From Linanthus parryae (Eukaryota; Streptophyta; Magnoliopsida; Ericales; Polemoniaceae), in NCBI GenBank assembly GCA_023055425.1, contig JALGPY010000013.1, forward strand, positions 13,863,735 through 13,927,734: a stretch of 64,000 nucleotides of DNA, in the 5' to 3' direction. This document shows, in pieces, positions 47,186 to 58,989 of the stretch. The notes beneath the pieces were generated by a model. The model searched no databases, was not told where the DNA came from, and was given only the letters and a program-made list of their open reading frames with translations. Each line of letters begins with the position of its first letter. Position 1 is the first letter of the stretch. Made by a program: the position numbers and the translations under genes.

Positions 47186-47909
47186 GGCCACAGTTACAAC
47201 TGTTATGTTATTTAGCTTGAAATAATCAATTTAGTTTAAACCTAAAATAATTAGAATCAGTTTTTGGCCCAAACAGAATAAGGCTTAACTAACAACCACG
47301 CCATGTCAGGACTCGTGCCAGCCAGTTCGCTTGCGCGTTGTAACACTCCTCTCCTCTACAAAATGCTTTGCCCTAAGGGCATGACCTTCCTTGTCAAACT
47401 TGAGGTACATAAACTACACAAGTTTGTCTTGACAAATGACGTGGTACACTTAACATTTCATACGACGAACAAACTTTTGAGCGACTTGTTTGATCATTCA
47501 TACACCTTCACAGTTTTTGACGAGTGAGAACACAATGCGATCCGCAACCTACCTAGTTGAAGGTTGTGAGAAATATATAGCGAGTTCACAAGTATGCTAT
47601 CCAAAGGATGCTCCTACCATGTGTCATCAAAACTGTTTTTCCAAAACAAATGACCCCTCTACCCAACAACAAAAGCTGGAAATGCCTTCGCATATATACA
47701 TATCTTTTATCCCCTCTTACATAATGTCTTCACAGAACAAAAGCATTAGACTGCTGCCATAATGAATGTGCAAATTATATATTATATAAACAACGTATCA
47801 GCTATTGTAAAGAAGAAGAGTACACAGTACTCGCGAACCTGAAGCAGTTCAATAGATAATTACAAGGCCATTATGCTACAGTTCATAATTTGGACTTACT
47901 TGTATAACC
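47186..47909. other. Intergenic, 3' flank of the receptor kinase gene
   Basis: I find no supported gene here. The part nearest 47909 should include the 3' UTR of the minus-strand receptor kinase gene. Short plus-strand frames at 47303-47527 and 47490-47762 show no recognisable features. Confidence 0.5.
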
Positions 47910-49934
47910 TCATTGGATCTCAAATACTTCTCGAGCAACAATAAGTTCGTTTAAGTAATCAGCATTGCCATTGTCTGACGGCATCAAAATCTCATCATCC
48001 GTGGTGAAACTATATTTCTCTCCAATAGATCGTAGAAATTGGTATACTTCAAACATAGTAGGTCTCTCCTTGGGAGCTGGAAGCACACAGTTGCATGCAA
48101 CTTTAAGGAACTGGAAGATTTCACTGTCGTGTCCTTTTCCAGCCAAAGACTTGTCAACTGCATCTTGAAGTTTAGAGCTCGCTGAAAGCTGCATAATCCA
48201 TTCCACTAAACTTCCCTTGAATGTCTCTGGGGCTTTTGACACGTAGGTAGGTTTCTCGGACGTCACCAACTCAAGAAGCACAACTCCAAAGCTGTAGACA
48301 TCCCCTTTTGGAGTGGCTACAAGGGTTCGCATATATTCAGGAGCTACATAACCCAAATCCCCAAACTCACCGTTCACAAAAGTACTCAAATGGGTGTCAA
48401 CTGGATTCATGAGCCTAGCAAGTCCGAAATCAGATATCTTTGGCTCAAAATCTGCGTCCAACAAGATGCAATTGGAGCTTATGTTACGATGAATAATCCG
48501 AGGATTACAATTATGATGAAGCCAAGCAAACCCTTTTGCAGCCTTTATTCCAATTTTGAGTCTCACAGGCCACTCCAAATGCTTTTCCCCTTCCTTCACG
48601 AGATGTAACTGATCGTGGAGTGTACCATTTGACATGAGCTTATATACCAAAAGCCTCTCCCTCTTAGCAACGCAAAAACCTAGAAGAGGAACTAGGTTCT
48701 GATGCTTCACTTTCCCCAGAGTAGCCATTTCAGAAGCAAATTCTTTCTCCGAGCGTTGATTATCCTGCAACCTCTTCACCATAAGTGAAGTTCCATCTTC
48801 TAGCACTGCCCTGTATGAGGTTCCTGTTCTGCCAGATCCAATAATGTGATCTTTGCTGAAACTATTAGTAGCCTTCATCAGATCACTTAGCCTCATTTTT
48901 GAAACCGACTTCTCGAACATTGATAGCTGTAAGAATGCGAAACTCAGTTAGATTACAGTAGTCATATCCTTCTAAAGCAATAATGACGGGAGGGGAAAGT
49001 GAAAGTTACATGCAAATAAATTATATTGGGTCGAAATAAAAACAACTTTACACTGCAACTCTGAGAGCAAAATAGTAAATAAGCTTGCCTTAATTGCTTT
49101 GGCGCCTTTGATGCTCCTTGCCCATTTATTTGCTTCAGGGTCTTCATCCTTCTTCTTCTTGGATATTTTGCGCAGATAGTATAACATAGCAACCATAAAG
49201 AGCAATGCAAAAGTCACTCCACCAACAGCAGCTCCAATAATGACACTAGGTTTAGTTTTCTTTTGAAGACCACGGCAAGGGGGTAGAGGACCACTACAGA
49301 GACCTGGATTATTTGCATAGCTATCTGCCGTAACTGATGCGTTGCGGAAGTTCGGAACCGGCCCAGTCAAATGATTGTTGGTCACCGTAAATGTCTTCAT
49401 CCTATCAAGCAGGCCAAGCTCAGGAGGAATCTGACCAGTCAATTGGTTGCTGTCGAGTTTGAGGACATTCAGATAGCTACAATTCGCTAGGGTCTTGGGT
49501 ATCTCGCCTGAGAAACTGTTGGAGGAGAGATCAAGTGTTGTCACAAAGTGCAATATCGTTGGTATTCGCGTTGGAATAGTTCCATAAAGCTTGTTGCTAG
49601 AGAGATCTAATCCTGTTAAGGATGAGCAATTCTGAACCCCGCGGGGAAACTCGCCCTTGAGTCCCATATCTGAAAGCCTGATATTCAGAACTTTGCTTTC
49701 ATCCGGATGCCAGCAGTCAATACCGGCGAATTTACAAATAAAGCCCTCGGTATCATTATTGAAATTCCATGAACTCAAGTAATTTTGAGGATCTTCAAGT
49801 GATTCTTTAATTGCTTTCAAGCAATCTATATCACTCTGCACAGCATAACAGGAGCTGCAACCGAGTAGCAACCAGATAAGACCAGCAATAAGTGCTCGTC
49901 CATTCACTTCTGCGTTTGTGGAGAAAACCGTCAT
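47910..49934 (-). CDS. BIR1: BIR1-like LRR receptor kinase (two exons)
   Basis: The coding sequence is join(49934..49089, 48926..47910), 620 residues, the same length I recall for Arabidopsis BIR1 (At5g48380). There is an in-frame TAG four codons upstream of the ATG. Signal peptide is about residues 1-32. The LRR N-cap ([12 protein letters not shown], paired Cys near 67-74) covers about 35-75, and about five LRRs cover 83-197. A juxtamembrane Cys pair lies at 213-220, the transmembrane helix at about 230-254, then a basic stop-transfer segment. The kinase domain is about 306-590: glycine loop GSGRTGTSY (312-320), Lys333, Glu348, HRN at 428-430 instead of HRD, DFG at 448-450. BIR1 is known as a BAK1-interacting plasma-membrane protein that restrains immune and cell-death signalling. 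No internal stop or frameshift. It is the only intact host gene seen. Confidence 0.93.
48927..49088 (-). other. Intron 1 of the BIR1-like CDS, GC-AG type
   Basis: This 162-bp phase-0 intron starts GCAAGC after the exon end ...ATTAAG and ends CTTACAG before CTATCAATG. Reading through it yields a stop-terminated tail unlike any BIR protein. Using GC at 49088-49087 joins AIK to LSMFEKSV, exactly the spacing of the Arabidopsis protein. No GT gives a sensible junction. Confidence 0.85.
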
Positions 49935-50640
49935 ACTCTTACACTAAACAATGGAGTGGAATGCTTGTCAACTGATGTTAAGACGACATCAGAGCTTCAA
50001 TATCCGATTACACAACTCTAAACCGTCATAAAAGCAGAACCTGGAAGTCATTTCAAACATCAGATTGAGTAATATACTTCTAAGGTGTAACAGCTGAAAC
50101 ACAGAACCAGAGATCACAAAATCTATTTACAGGCTACAACAAATTCAAAACCCAGATCTTCAATGGATGGATGAAGAAGAGGATCAAAAATAAAATTCAA
50201 CTGACTTAGTCAGTCAGCAAACGCATGAAGCTTCCCAAACCTTTCAAAATGAACACAATCAAGTCACACACCTAGAAAAATTGAGATTCGTGATAGTCAA
50301 CCTTCTAAACAAATTCATTCAACTTATCAATTCAGGCAAAAAAAATAATAATAACCTTTCACCAACAAATCAAGAATCAATCAAAGAAATAGATCAGCAA
50401 CACATAGGAAATTTCTTGCATATGATGAACTATAAGTAAGAGTAATTTATATAGCAGTAGGCACTTGAGCATTCAAAGTAGCAAGAGAAACTAAGGGAGT
50501 TGGAAATTATTTGAACTGAAGAAACCCACCTGAGATATTTCGAGTCGCCGGAGGCGGGAGATCAGAGGATTGCTAGTAGGGGTTTCTGGGTCATCAACGA
50601 ATCGCCATCTGAAGGGGAAAATGGAGGAGGTCTGCGAACC
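49935..50640 (-). promoter_or_regulatory. 5' UTR of the BIR1-like gene, with a probable UTR intron
   Basis: On the minus strand, CTCAG followed by GTGGGTTTC near 50530 is a good splice donor. Candidate acceptors are TTTCAG near 50096 and TTCCAG near 50043. A leader intron of roughly 430-490 bases is likely, which is common in this gene family. The transcription start is probably near or above 50600; no TATA box was assigned with confidence. Confidence 0.5.
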
Positions 50641-51254
50641 ACTCAAGATTTTAGAAAGAGAAGGCAAGTCTACTATGTTGAATGTTCAAAGTCATTAATT
50701 TGACTTTTGAGAACAATGAAAGAAAGTGTGCAACTATTATTATTAATAAAAAGTATCGAGAGCAACTGTGTTTTGAGCGTGATGGAGATGAGAATGGCCG
50801 TCTGAGAGTAATACCGGTGGGAAAGAGAACTTTTTAGGTCAAAGATGAAAGACGAAATTTGAGATTATTGACCATTAGGAATTACACTGTTCCCCCAAGA
50901 CAAATTTGGTGTGAATTTGATGACTTTCCACATTCGGACGGGATTTGCTTTCACACTCAAGGCTACATCTTTTTCTTTTTCTTTTTCCTGATAAACAGCA
51001 ATATCTTTCTTTTCTTTTTGTGAACTCTATGAAATTCCGGACAATTCATCTTATTTATTTATGTCCCTAGTGATTTTTGCAAAGTAATTTTTTATTCTTA
51101 CAAAGTCACAAATTTACGTTGTGTTTGAAATGACAAACGTAGTCTTTTTAAGCATCACGATCGTCAATCTGTTCTATTAAATTAATTTTCATAAATCCTC
51201 TTTAACAGTTTTCCTTAATTGTAACTCCTGGCATTATAAGGCTTAACCTCTTCC
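50641..51254. other. Intergenic, upstream of the BIR1-like gene
   Basis: AT-rich with CTTTT runs (50966-51020). It probably holds the promoter of the minus-strand kinase gene. No gene or transposon could be recognised. Confidence 0.5.
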
Positions 51255-53147
51255 CTCAATGTTTTGCTCCGATCACATTGGGAATTACCATGATTTCTAT
51301 TTTGACAAATCGTATGCCATCTCTAGAAATAAGAATGAGGCCCTCCTTATTCAAAACGTGCTCAGAAAATGTGCCTCCTGGAAGGGATTCCTCCTAAACA
51401 AAATGGGTAGGGATACTCTTATCAAAGCTATTTTAACTAGTTTATTAGTCTATTCATTTTCAATTCTTCCAGATTCTTCTAAAACGACCTCCTCCTAGAC
51501 TTCTTGTTTAGTAATTTTTCAAGACCGGTAACCCTTTCTTAAAGTCTAAACACTGATTTTCTTGTAATTCACTTTGTCTAAATACAAACCAATGAGGAAT
51601 GAGTTTTAAGAACATTAAATCTTTCATTAATTCTTATTTGCAATGAATTCTTGGAGTATGCTAGTTAATAAAGATTCTTTGGCCACAAATTTCTTAACAA
51701 GCAAGTACTGCAAAAGAAACTCTTTTTGGCTACATAACGCTCCATCATCAGCATCTTCAGTTTGGAAATTCACTATCAAATATAAGTGTTTTCTTCAAAA
51801 AGGTATTGTTTGAAAAATTACGGATGGTGCTCGTATTTCTTTGGACAGACCTCCATGGCTTAAGGATGTTCCTGGATCCACTATAACATAACATGTTAAT
51901 ACCCTGCCCACGAATCAGATAATTAAATGGGTCAAGGATCTGACTACCCAGAGTGATTCGGATGATCTTTCTTGGAACTTAGATCTAATCCGTCAAATTT
52001 TCCCTCCTTGGTTGGCACATTTAATTGGCAACACCCCGTTACATGGTTAATGATGAACCAGTTTGGATGAAAATCCCAAATAATTCATTCTCCACTAAAT
52101 CCCTTTATCATGCTTATTTAGCCATTTAACCTCTCCAAACTTAATTCTTTCCACCACCTATATTAACTTCCATATCCTAAGTTTTTCTTGGAAGCATCTT
52201 TGGAAATTAAAACTCCCCAATAAGTAAAAGTTCTTTCTCCGGAAGCTTGTTGATCAAACTTTACCTACGAGGGCTTTCTTAATTAATATGAACATTTCTA
52301 TTAGCCCTTCTTGTCCCCTCTTCTACATCACTTGGAGACTATTTTGTAAATGTTGTTTGGCATAAATTTGCTATAGTTACTACGTCCTTATCTCAAACTA
52401 TGTGGTTGAAAAGTTGGATCAAATCTTTCAAAAATAATCAAATTTTAGGCACTAAATGGATCACCATCTGTTGGGTGATTTGGAAAACCATAAATGCATA
52501 TGCTTTCAGGAATGTCATTCCGAACATTGGAACTTGCTACCATGAAACAGTTGGAATTTTGGATAATATTAATGCAGCTTTTAATGACGTGTAGTCTTAG
52601 AGACAGACACGAAGATGAGGAAAGCGAAGGGTAGAGCTTCTTTGACTGTCAAAGTCAATGTTTCATCAAATGCAGAAAGAAAACCTCGTAAGCCAAGAGC
52701 TTCTTCTGCAGACAAAGGCAAGCGCCCCATGTCCTCTGATGGTCAATGCAAGGGAGTAGGACGAAAGAAGTGCAATTCATGGGAGGTAGCTCTTGATAGG
52801 TTTCTTGCTGAAAAGGCGGCGGAGGAAGTTCAGAAGGAAGTTGCGGCCAAGAGTCAGGTGGCTCTCTTCAAATTTCTTGTGGGGAAATCTGGAGGAAAGA
52901 AAGTTAAATCAGCCTAAGAAGTGTTTGATCTTTTGTTTTCTTCTATGATACTTTATTGTCTCTCTTGTTTGGATTATGAGGTCTTGCTACCTCTTTAGTT
53001 GTTGTTTAGTGGATGTTTGGTTGTAGGTGGTTGGTTGCTTTGTTCGCTTCTTTTTTGTTTTCGGTTTGTATTTGATGTTTGGTCGCTTGTTTCTTTGTAA
53101 CATTTTCTTCTATTTATTGAAGTTCTCAATCATCGGTTAAAAAAAAG
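51255..53147 (+). mobile_element. LINE (L1-type) 3' remnant
   Basis: This is the C-terminal part of a plant LINE ORF2, degenerate. Near 51360-51470 it reads VLRKCASWKGFLLNKMGRDT then LIKAILTSLLVYSFSILP, the usual post-RT block. Near 52196-52310 it reads LWKLKLPNK (stop) KFFLRKLVDQTLPTRAFL, a zf-RVT domain. Near 52440-52530 it reads GTKWITICWVIWKTINAYAF. The 3' part ends in TTTGTAACATTTTCTTC and a short A run at 53138-53145. The 5' part, including endonuclease and RT core, is absent. Confidence 0.8.
52615..52917 (+). CDS. Uncharacterised 100-residue basic protein behind the LINE ORF
   Basis: An open frame of 100 codons starts at ATG 52615, just behind the LINE ORF2 remnant. The N-terminal half is very basic (MRKAKGRASLTVKV, RKPRKPRASSADKGKRP). 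The C-terminal half (WEVALDRFLAEKAAEEVQKE, SQVALFKFLVGKSGGKKVK) could form amphipathic helices. I do not recognise a family. It is intact although its surroundings are decayed. It may be a captured gene piece or an extra LINE frame, or it may be chance. Confidence 0.35.
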   Translation: MRKAKGRASLTVKVNVSSNAERKPRKPRASSADKGKRPMSSDGQCKGVGRKKCNSWEVALDRFLAEKAAEEVQKEVAAKSQVALFKFLVGKSGGKKVKSA

Positions 53148-53220
53148 CTAACAAACACAATTTGCATTGTCATTATATAGTAATTTTAGATAAATGAGTT
53201 TTGAATTACATGAAATTCAC
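53148..53220 (+). repeat. Ty3/gypsy segment copy 1, first part (interrupted)
   Basis: TAACAAACACAATTTGCATT and the following bases match 59693-59760. The match resumes at 55198 after the inserted copia LTR, so the two parts belong together. Confidence 0.85.
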
Positions 53221-55197
53221 TGTTGGGTTTTGATGCAAGTAACGCAGCGGAATAACAATAAATCAATCATACTCAAATCCCTTCACGGATCGCAGGAAAG
53301 CTTTCATAACATGATAATAGAAGAGAATGGTGTGCATTAGTTTGTGTGATCACTACGAAGAATTGTGTCTTCGTCTCTACGAGTATCCATACCTTGGATA
53401 TTCAACTGGATTCCTTTCCACCGTGTAGTGCTAGCAACGGAAGAAAGGAGGAAAGGATCACGCAAAATGAGGCACCAAGCCAACGCCTCAAGGAGGCCGA
53501 CGGCAAGGAGGGGGCAGACGGGGTTGGGGCTCGGCCTCTTCCTTGTCTCTCTCTCTCTTTGCTTTGTTATGTTCTCTCAATAATGACTTAGATGAGAAAA
53601 TAACAAGCTAGAGTTCCTTTATATAGTCAATAACTCTTTTATTAACTACACAATTTCCCCAATACGAATCATGTCCTTACATGGATTAGTCCACCTGCAA
53701 ATTAGTCCTACTAACTTTGCTTGTGGTTGCGTTCTGATCATTTTATCAATTAGTCCAACTAATTTATATTCGTATCCAGTTTAATCCATACGGAAAGTAG
53801 GGTTTTGATGCAGGTAAAGCAGCAGAATAACAATAAATCAATCCTGCTCAAAGACCTCCACGGATTGCAGGCAAGCTTTTTATAGAATGATAATAGAAGA
53901 GAATTGTGTACCTTATCTTGTGTGATCACTACGAAGAATTGTGTCTTCGTCTCTACGAGTATCCACACCTTTGATTAGTAGCTGGAATCCTTCTCCACGT
54001 GTAGTGCTAGAAACGGAAGAAGAAGGAAAGAGATCACGCAAAACGGAGCACTAAAGTTGCGCGCCTAGGGAGGCTGACGGCTAGGAAGGGCGGACGGGTA
54101 GGGGGTTTCGGCCCTCTTCTTGTCTCCCTCTCTTTGCTTTGTTATTTTCTCACACCAATGACTTGTGTTGGAGAAATAATAAGCTAGGATTCCTTTATAT
54201 AGTTAACAACTCCTTATTAACTACATATTGGCCCAATAATACTCTTGTCCATACACGGATTAGTCCACCTTGCAAATTATTCCTACTAACATTGCTTGTG
54301 GTTGCGTTTAGATCCTCTTGTTTAATTGGTCCTACTAATTAATGTCCATATCCAGTTTAATTCATATGGTGTATGACCCCATATGTTTCTACTTAGCTGG
54401 TAGTAACAATTACTAAGATTGAGCGGTGTCTAGCAACGCATCTATGTCACCCAACTAATAGAAATAGTAAGTGATCTGAAAAACCTTGTGCCCAATGTTA
54501 CCACATTGTATTATCCCTTTGTCTCCATATCCGGATTGGACACGAGACATAATTGTCACACTCACATATCCAATCCATAGTTTCCCGATCCTGGGAATAT
54601 GCTTATCTATGCGGATAACATCAATATCTCCATATTGATTTATCTGAGTCTGGCCAGGTATTCTATAAGCACCATCCTCGAGTGGCCCGTGGATATTTGC
54701 TTCCATTATGCGGGAGGGACAAATCCTCTCTACATCACTACCATCTCTCAGCTTGCTTCCTATCATGCCCGATTATTATCTTTATAGTTACCCGGTTAAG
54801 GCGCAACATTTGATAACATCAAGGCATGATATTTCACAACTAGACTATCTAGTGACTTCAAGTCTAAGGATTACAATACCATTAGCACTACGAGAAGCAC
54901 TTGTGACTTTGACATAATCTAATGTAGTCTTATCGTTGTGGGTCAATCCAGTATGTCATTACGCCTAATGCATACCCATGTGTTAGACTTGATATCTCCA
55001 TTTCAATCAACCGACATATCATCTATAGTGATTGTCCCGTTAATCAATATAATGGACTAGGGATATTTAGGATAAAAAACACATTTGTAATCTAAGGACT
55101 TCACTATATTAAATATCTCCATAAATATTAAATGAATATTCTAGCCGAACAATGTTCATACTAAATCTAGATTGCCCCTAGGGCACCTATTCCAACA
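53221..55197 (-). mobile_element. D-related copia LTR insertion with internal partial duplication
   Basis: The segment is flanked by TTCAC on both sides (53216-53220 and 55198-55202), a perfect 5-bp target duplication. It starts TGTTGGGTTTTGATG and ends CCTATTCCAACA, like the LTRs of element D. Inside, the LTR start occurs twice: 53221 onward and again from about 53799 (TAGGGTTTTGATGCAGG). The first copy breaks off at about 53797 after the first 577 bases; the second is nearly complete (about 1.4 kb). There is no internal retrotransposon region. It behaves as a solo LTR with a tandemly repeated 5' part. Confidence 0.88.
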
Positions 55198-56280
55198 TTC
55201 ACCAGCACCGATAACTTTCATAGGTGGTTTGTTCCACAAACAATACACCATCACCACCCCCACTGCCACCACCTACTAACCCAACTTGTTGCCATCCCCA
55301 ATCCTTTTACTCTCATCTCCACAATCCCACATTCCACCGACAATCACTCCACCGACAACCCACGCCACCAATGATGACCACTATCAGTCATTCCATCACA
55401 ATTCACACCAATCTCCGACACCAACCGTCGAGACCCATGAAACAATTTGGTTAATATCACGGTGTTTTGAGCTTGAAATTCATATCGTCTCACCAAAAGA
55501 AATCGGGTCTCACCATTGTATCGCAATTTGAATCAAATCATTGTATAAGTTCATTTAACCGCATATAGTTCAATAGAGAAATGTTCTCACTTAGAAACAG
55601 ACCATACGAACCAAATCCTTAAATTCAGAATTTAGGTTACAATGGGTTTGTCACTTGTTTATGACTCTAGCAAACATCTATTTGATATCTGTGTGTGGCT
55701 CTGTGTGTGGCTCAGTAGACGGATAGTTGAAAGGAGGAAGATGGCTGCTGAAAAAGGAGATAGAGAGGTTGAGAGGAGGGAGGATGATTGGTGATAAAGG
55801 AGAGAGAAAGTTTGTGAGTTTGATCACCAATGATAGGAGAGACGGAGTGATGGGAGCAGTTGTGGATATTATTCAGAGACGTGCGAACGGACTGCGCACA
55901 TCCTTGAAAATTCAGACCACGAGTCCTACATATACGGGTCGTGAGCTGTTCAATTAGGTGGGCGTTGTGGTCACGAGTGGCTCCATCACCATCGTGCATT
56001 CTCACATCCATCCTATGGCATGTTTATATAGATGGGATGTCCCATTCATACACAGACTTCAAATTCGGAATCAAAAAACAAGATCAAGCAATCACTGTCT
56101 CCTTTCTTGATAACATATGTAGCCTTGCTCTTACCCCAAACATACTCTCCGTCTCGGGCCCCTAACATGTTAACTAGGTGTCGTTAGTTTTGTTCGTCAG
56201 CTTACAGGAACACAAGCGGACTGCTCCAGATTCCCCCATGCATACATTGGTGAACCTGACGTGAACAACTCATATGATTT
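55198..56280 (+). repeat. Ty3/gypsy segment copy 1: LTR-like and leader part
   Basis: Noncoding part matching 59760-61245, but lacking about 420 bases that copy 2 has at 60415-60838, including a hairpin array. It has a C-rich stretch (55240-55300) and ends before the gag-like start, with CATTGGTGAACCTGACGTG near 56245. Confidence 0.7.
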
Positions 56281-56327
56281 AACCAAGTTACGAAGCTTTC
56301 AAGGTTCCTCTTCTTCCTAGAGTTCAT

Positions 56328-57950
56328 GACGGCAGGATTCGATCATCACCACCACTGGAGTCACACGATCACCAGGCCAATCAGAGCCAGCTCCCTCGAC
56401 CTAACGGCACTAGTTAAGTTGCGATGACCAACATGATTGAGAGGCTCACCAAAACATCCACAACAAGGCGACCGTGATACAGTACTAGATGGCACACATG
56501 GCTCAGATGCAAACCGCAGCGCAGGACCAACTAGCATAGATGGCACAGCTGGCAGCAAAGCATAAGAAGCTCCTGTCGAACCGGTTCCGCGACCTCCACA
56601 CATTGTTCCATTCCAATCCGCGCAGGCCTACGCACCACAAATGACCACTGGAATGCCGAGAAACTCCTTCCCTACAGGGGCTCCCTCGCACCCTTCTCAA
56701 AACGTCAACTTGCCACCTCCTACTCCAATTAAGCCGGATGTACAGTCGTTCCGCGTACCAATCCCCGGAGGAGGCTAGTAGTTCTTGACACCTGTCTAGT
56801 GAACCCCGAAGGCACACTATCTACAACCTGAATGTACCCTTCTCGCATATGCCGCCCATGGGGCACCTCTTGCTACGTCGAAATTTAATTCCCTAGAGCA
56901 GGGATTTGATAACTTCATGGCAAGTCATGGCGCGACCAACAACACTCTGCCCAACATCGAGTGTACTCCAATCCCAACAGAAGTCTATCTGATGTCCAAT
57001 CCACTTGGGTATAAGCCACGAAAGTGGGAGAAGTTTTATGAAATTAAAGGGAATGCGCAAGAGCACGTTATGGGCTACATCGACCTCTTGGGGCCATATT
57101 GAAGTGACAAAAACCTGCGGCCTCGCGAGTTTTCTAGTCCTTTGCGATTGGAACAACAAGCTCGAGCTCGGATCTGTGCAAACCTGGTAAGACTTAGTCA
57201 GGAAGTTCTACACCAAATTCTTCCAATTAGAAGAGCAAGTCACAGTCATCCATCTCGCGAATGAATCAGAGGCACTATGAGGACGGGATCACTTTCATCC
57301 GATGATTTCGGAAAAAATCCCTTGAATGCTCAGAGGCAGTTGCAGAGAAACGCCCCGTGGATATTTTCTTGTAGGGGATTCAACTCAAGTACAAGGACAT
57401 GCCCATGGACCACCAGATGCCCACTTTCTCCAAATTACTCGAATCCACTCGAAATAGTGAAGTAGAACAAGAAGTAGCACTCATCAACCACCTCGGAATT
57501 CAAGGGAGGAAGGTCCAATTTCAAAAGAGGAAGCGATGTCGTATTGCACGTTGTATCAGGAACTTCGAAGTTCCAAAAAGGGTCCTACAAAACACGTCCT
57601 CCTCTTCCATGTCCTTTAGCATAAGTTGTAAAACTCTGCAAAGCATGTAGGAGGATGGTGTCCTCCCCACGCTACGAAATTCGTCGACATGAGAATAGCT
57701 ACGAGATCCCAAGTTGTGCGAATTTCATTGTGAAATATTGCATCCAACCTCGGATTGAAGGAAGCTAATGTACCTCATTAACGAGAAGATGAAAGACGAA
57801 GAGTTATTCATCAAAGAGCCCGATAAGGACATCTAAAATAATCTATTGCATTTGCGCGCAGGCGAAGGTACTTGGGGAAGATGCTGACGAGGAAACCTTA
57901 GCGATCAATCACATGCTAGTGTATGATGACCTTGACTTGGAAACTGAAGA
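56328..57950 (+). pseudogene. gag remnant of gypsy copy 1
   Basis: The ATG near 56328 is in the same context as 61310 in copy 2. A proline-rich stretch follows and then a degenerate Retrotrans_gag region: PRKWEKF (57017) and IDLLGPY (57078-57100), with the WYNKLE block of copy 2 decayed. Many stops and shifts. No long frame survives. Confidence 0.65.
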
Positions 57951-58820
57951 CATGTAAGCATCACGGCTAGTCAACATGAACAAATTCAGAACTTTCTTTG
58001 ATGCGATGCATTTCTCCAGAGATTGCCGGATGGAGATGATGAAGGCTATCCTAAAAAATGTTGAAGGCTTAGGAGAGGACCTAATCAAGCCAAATGGTAA
58101 AATCATAAAGGCATGAAAGTCACCATCCGAACTCATCTCATTATCGAAGGAATACAAGGTGTTTGATGGGCGACCTTTCCGCCCACTGTATGTAACTATG
58201 ACGACCAATGGCATGGAATTTCGAAGAGCTTTGTCAACGGAGGAACTGCGGTGAATGTAATCCCTACCAATACCCTTGAACTGGCAGGGATCCCAAATGC
58301 GAAGATAGTAAGAAGACCTCGGTTGATGCGATTTGATAACTATTCCAAGATGACCCTCGAATTCATCCCACTGGGTTTGCGAATTGAGAAAATCACTTTC
58401 TCTACCGAGTTGCATGTAATTGATGCCAACACAATTTACCACAAGATCATCATCCGAGCATGGATCCATCGGTTTGATGCAATCCCTTCCACTGCTCATA
58501 AAATAATGAAAGAAATCTAGAAAATAAGAGTGATGGAAATCCCAGCCTTGATCAGCCCTTTCTACCTGGATGAAGCGTACTTCAATGAAGCGTTATGGTG
58601 GAATGAGGTGGGAGATAAAGCAACGACAGGGCCATATAATCTGATCCCTCTGCTCAAATGGGATGGTTTTAGGGATCAATCCCCAACACGGCTTATGTTT
58701 TTGCAAGAAAAATCTAAAGCTAGTCCGCATCCAGTGCAACCCACTCACAACAAAAGCATTTACTCCTTGAAGAGGTCGGTGGAACACACTAAATAAGGCA
58801 AGGTGGTTAGATTTTACAGA
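57951..58820 (+). pseudogene. Protease region of gypsy copy 1, catalytic Asp lost
   Basis: The plus-strand frame reads MNKFRTFFDAMHFSRDCRM near 57980, then after a shift SFVNGGTAVNVIPTNTLELA (58225-58290), KMTLEFIPLGLRIEKITFST and AWIHRFDAIPSTAHKIMKEI (to 58520). This is the aspartic protease region of a Ty3/gypsy element. The active-site Asp is Asn here (AAC), while copy 2 keeps GAC. The linker beyond continues to about 58790 (PTHNKSIYSLKRSVEHTK). Confidence 0.75.
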
Positions 58821-58989
58821 GATGGAAAAGAAATGCTACCGCATCAGAAGGTGCTCAGGGCCGTCCTCAGCTCATGAGGACGACCATGGGAACAAAGTCT
58901 CAGTTTCAAATGAGATCATGGTGCAACAACCCCGTTATCCAGCTCGGATAAGAACATGAGAGCACTGCTCAAAGAATCGGCGGACATCA

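Noticed and set aside
47303..47762. Two plus-strand open frames downstream of the receptor kinase gene
   Set aside because: Short, without recognisable domains or codon bias, and lying in what should be the 3' flank of the minus-strand gene.
49089..49210. Reading exon 1 straight through to a stop near 48972 as a complete receptor-like protein
   Set aside because: The tail is unlike any BIR protein, and removing the 162-base intron restores the conserved junction and kinase domain.
55712..56011. 99-codon minus-strand frame in the gypsy copy 1 leader
   Set aside because: No recognisable features and not kept open in copy 2.
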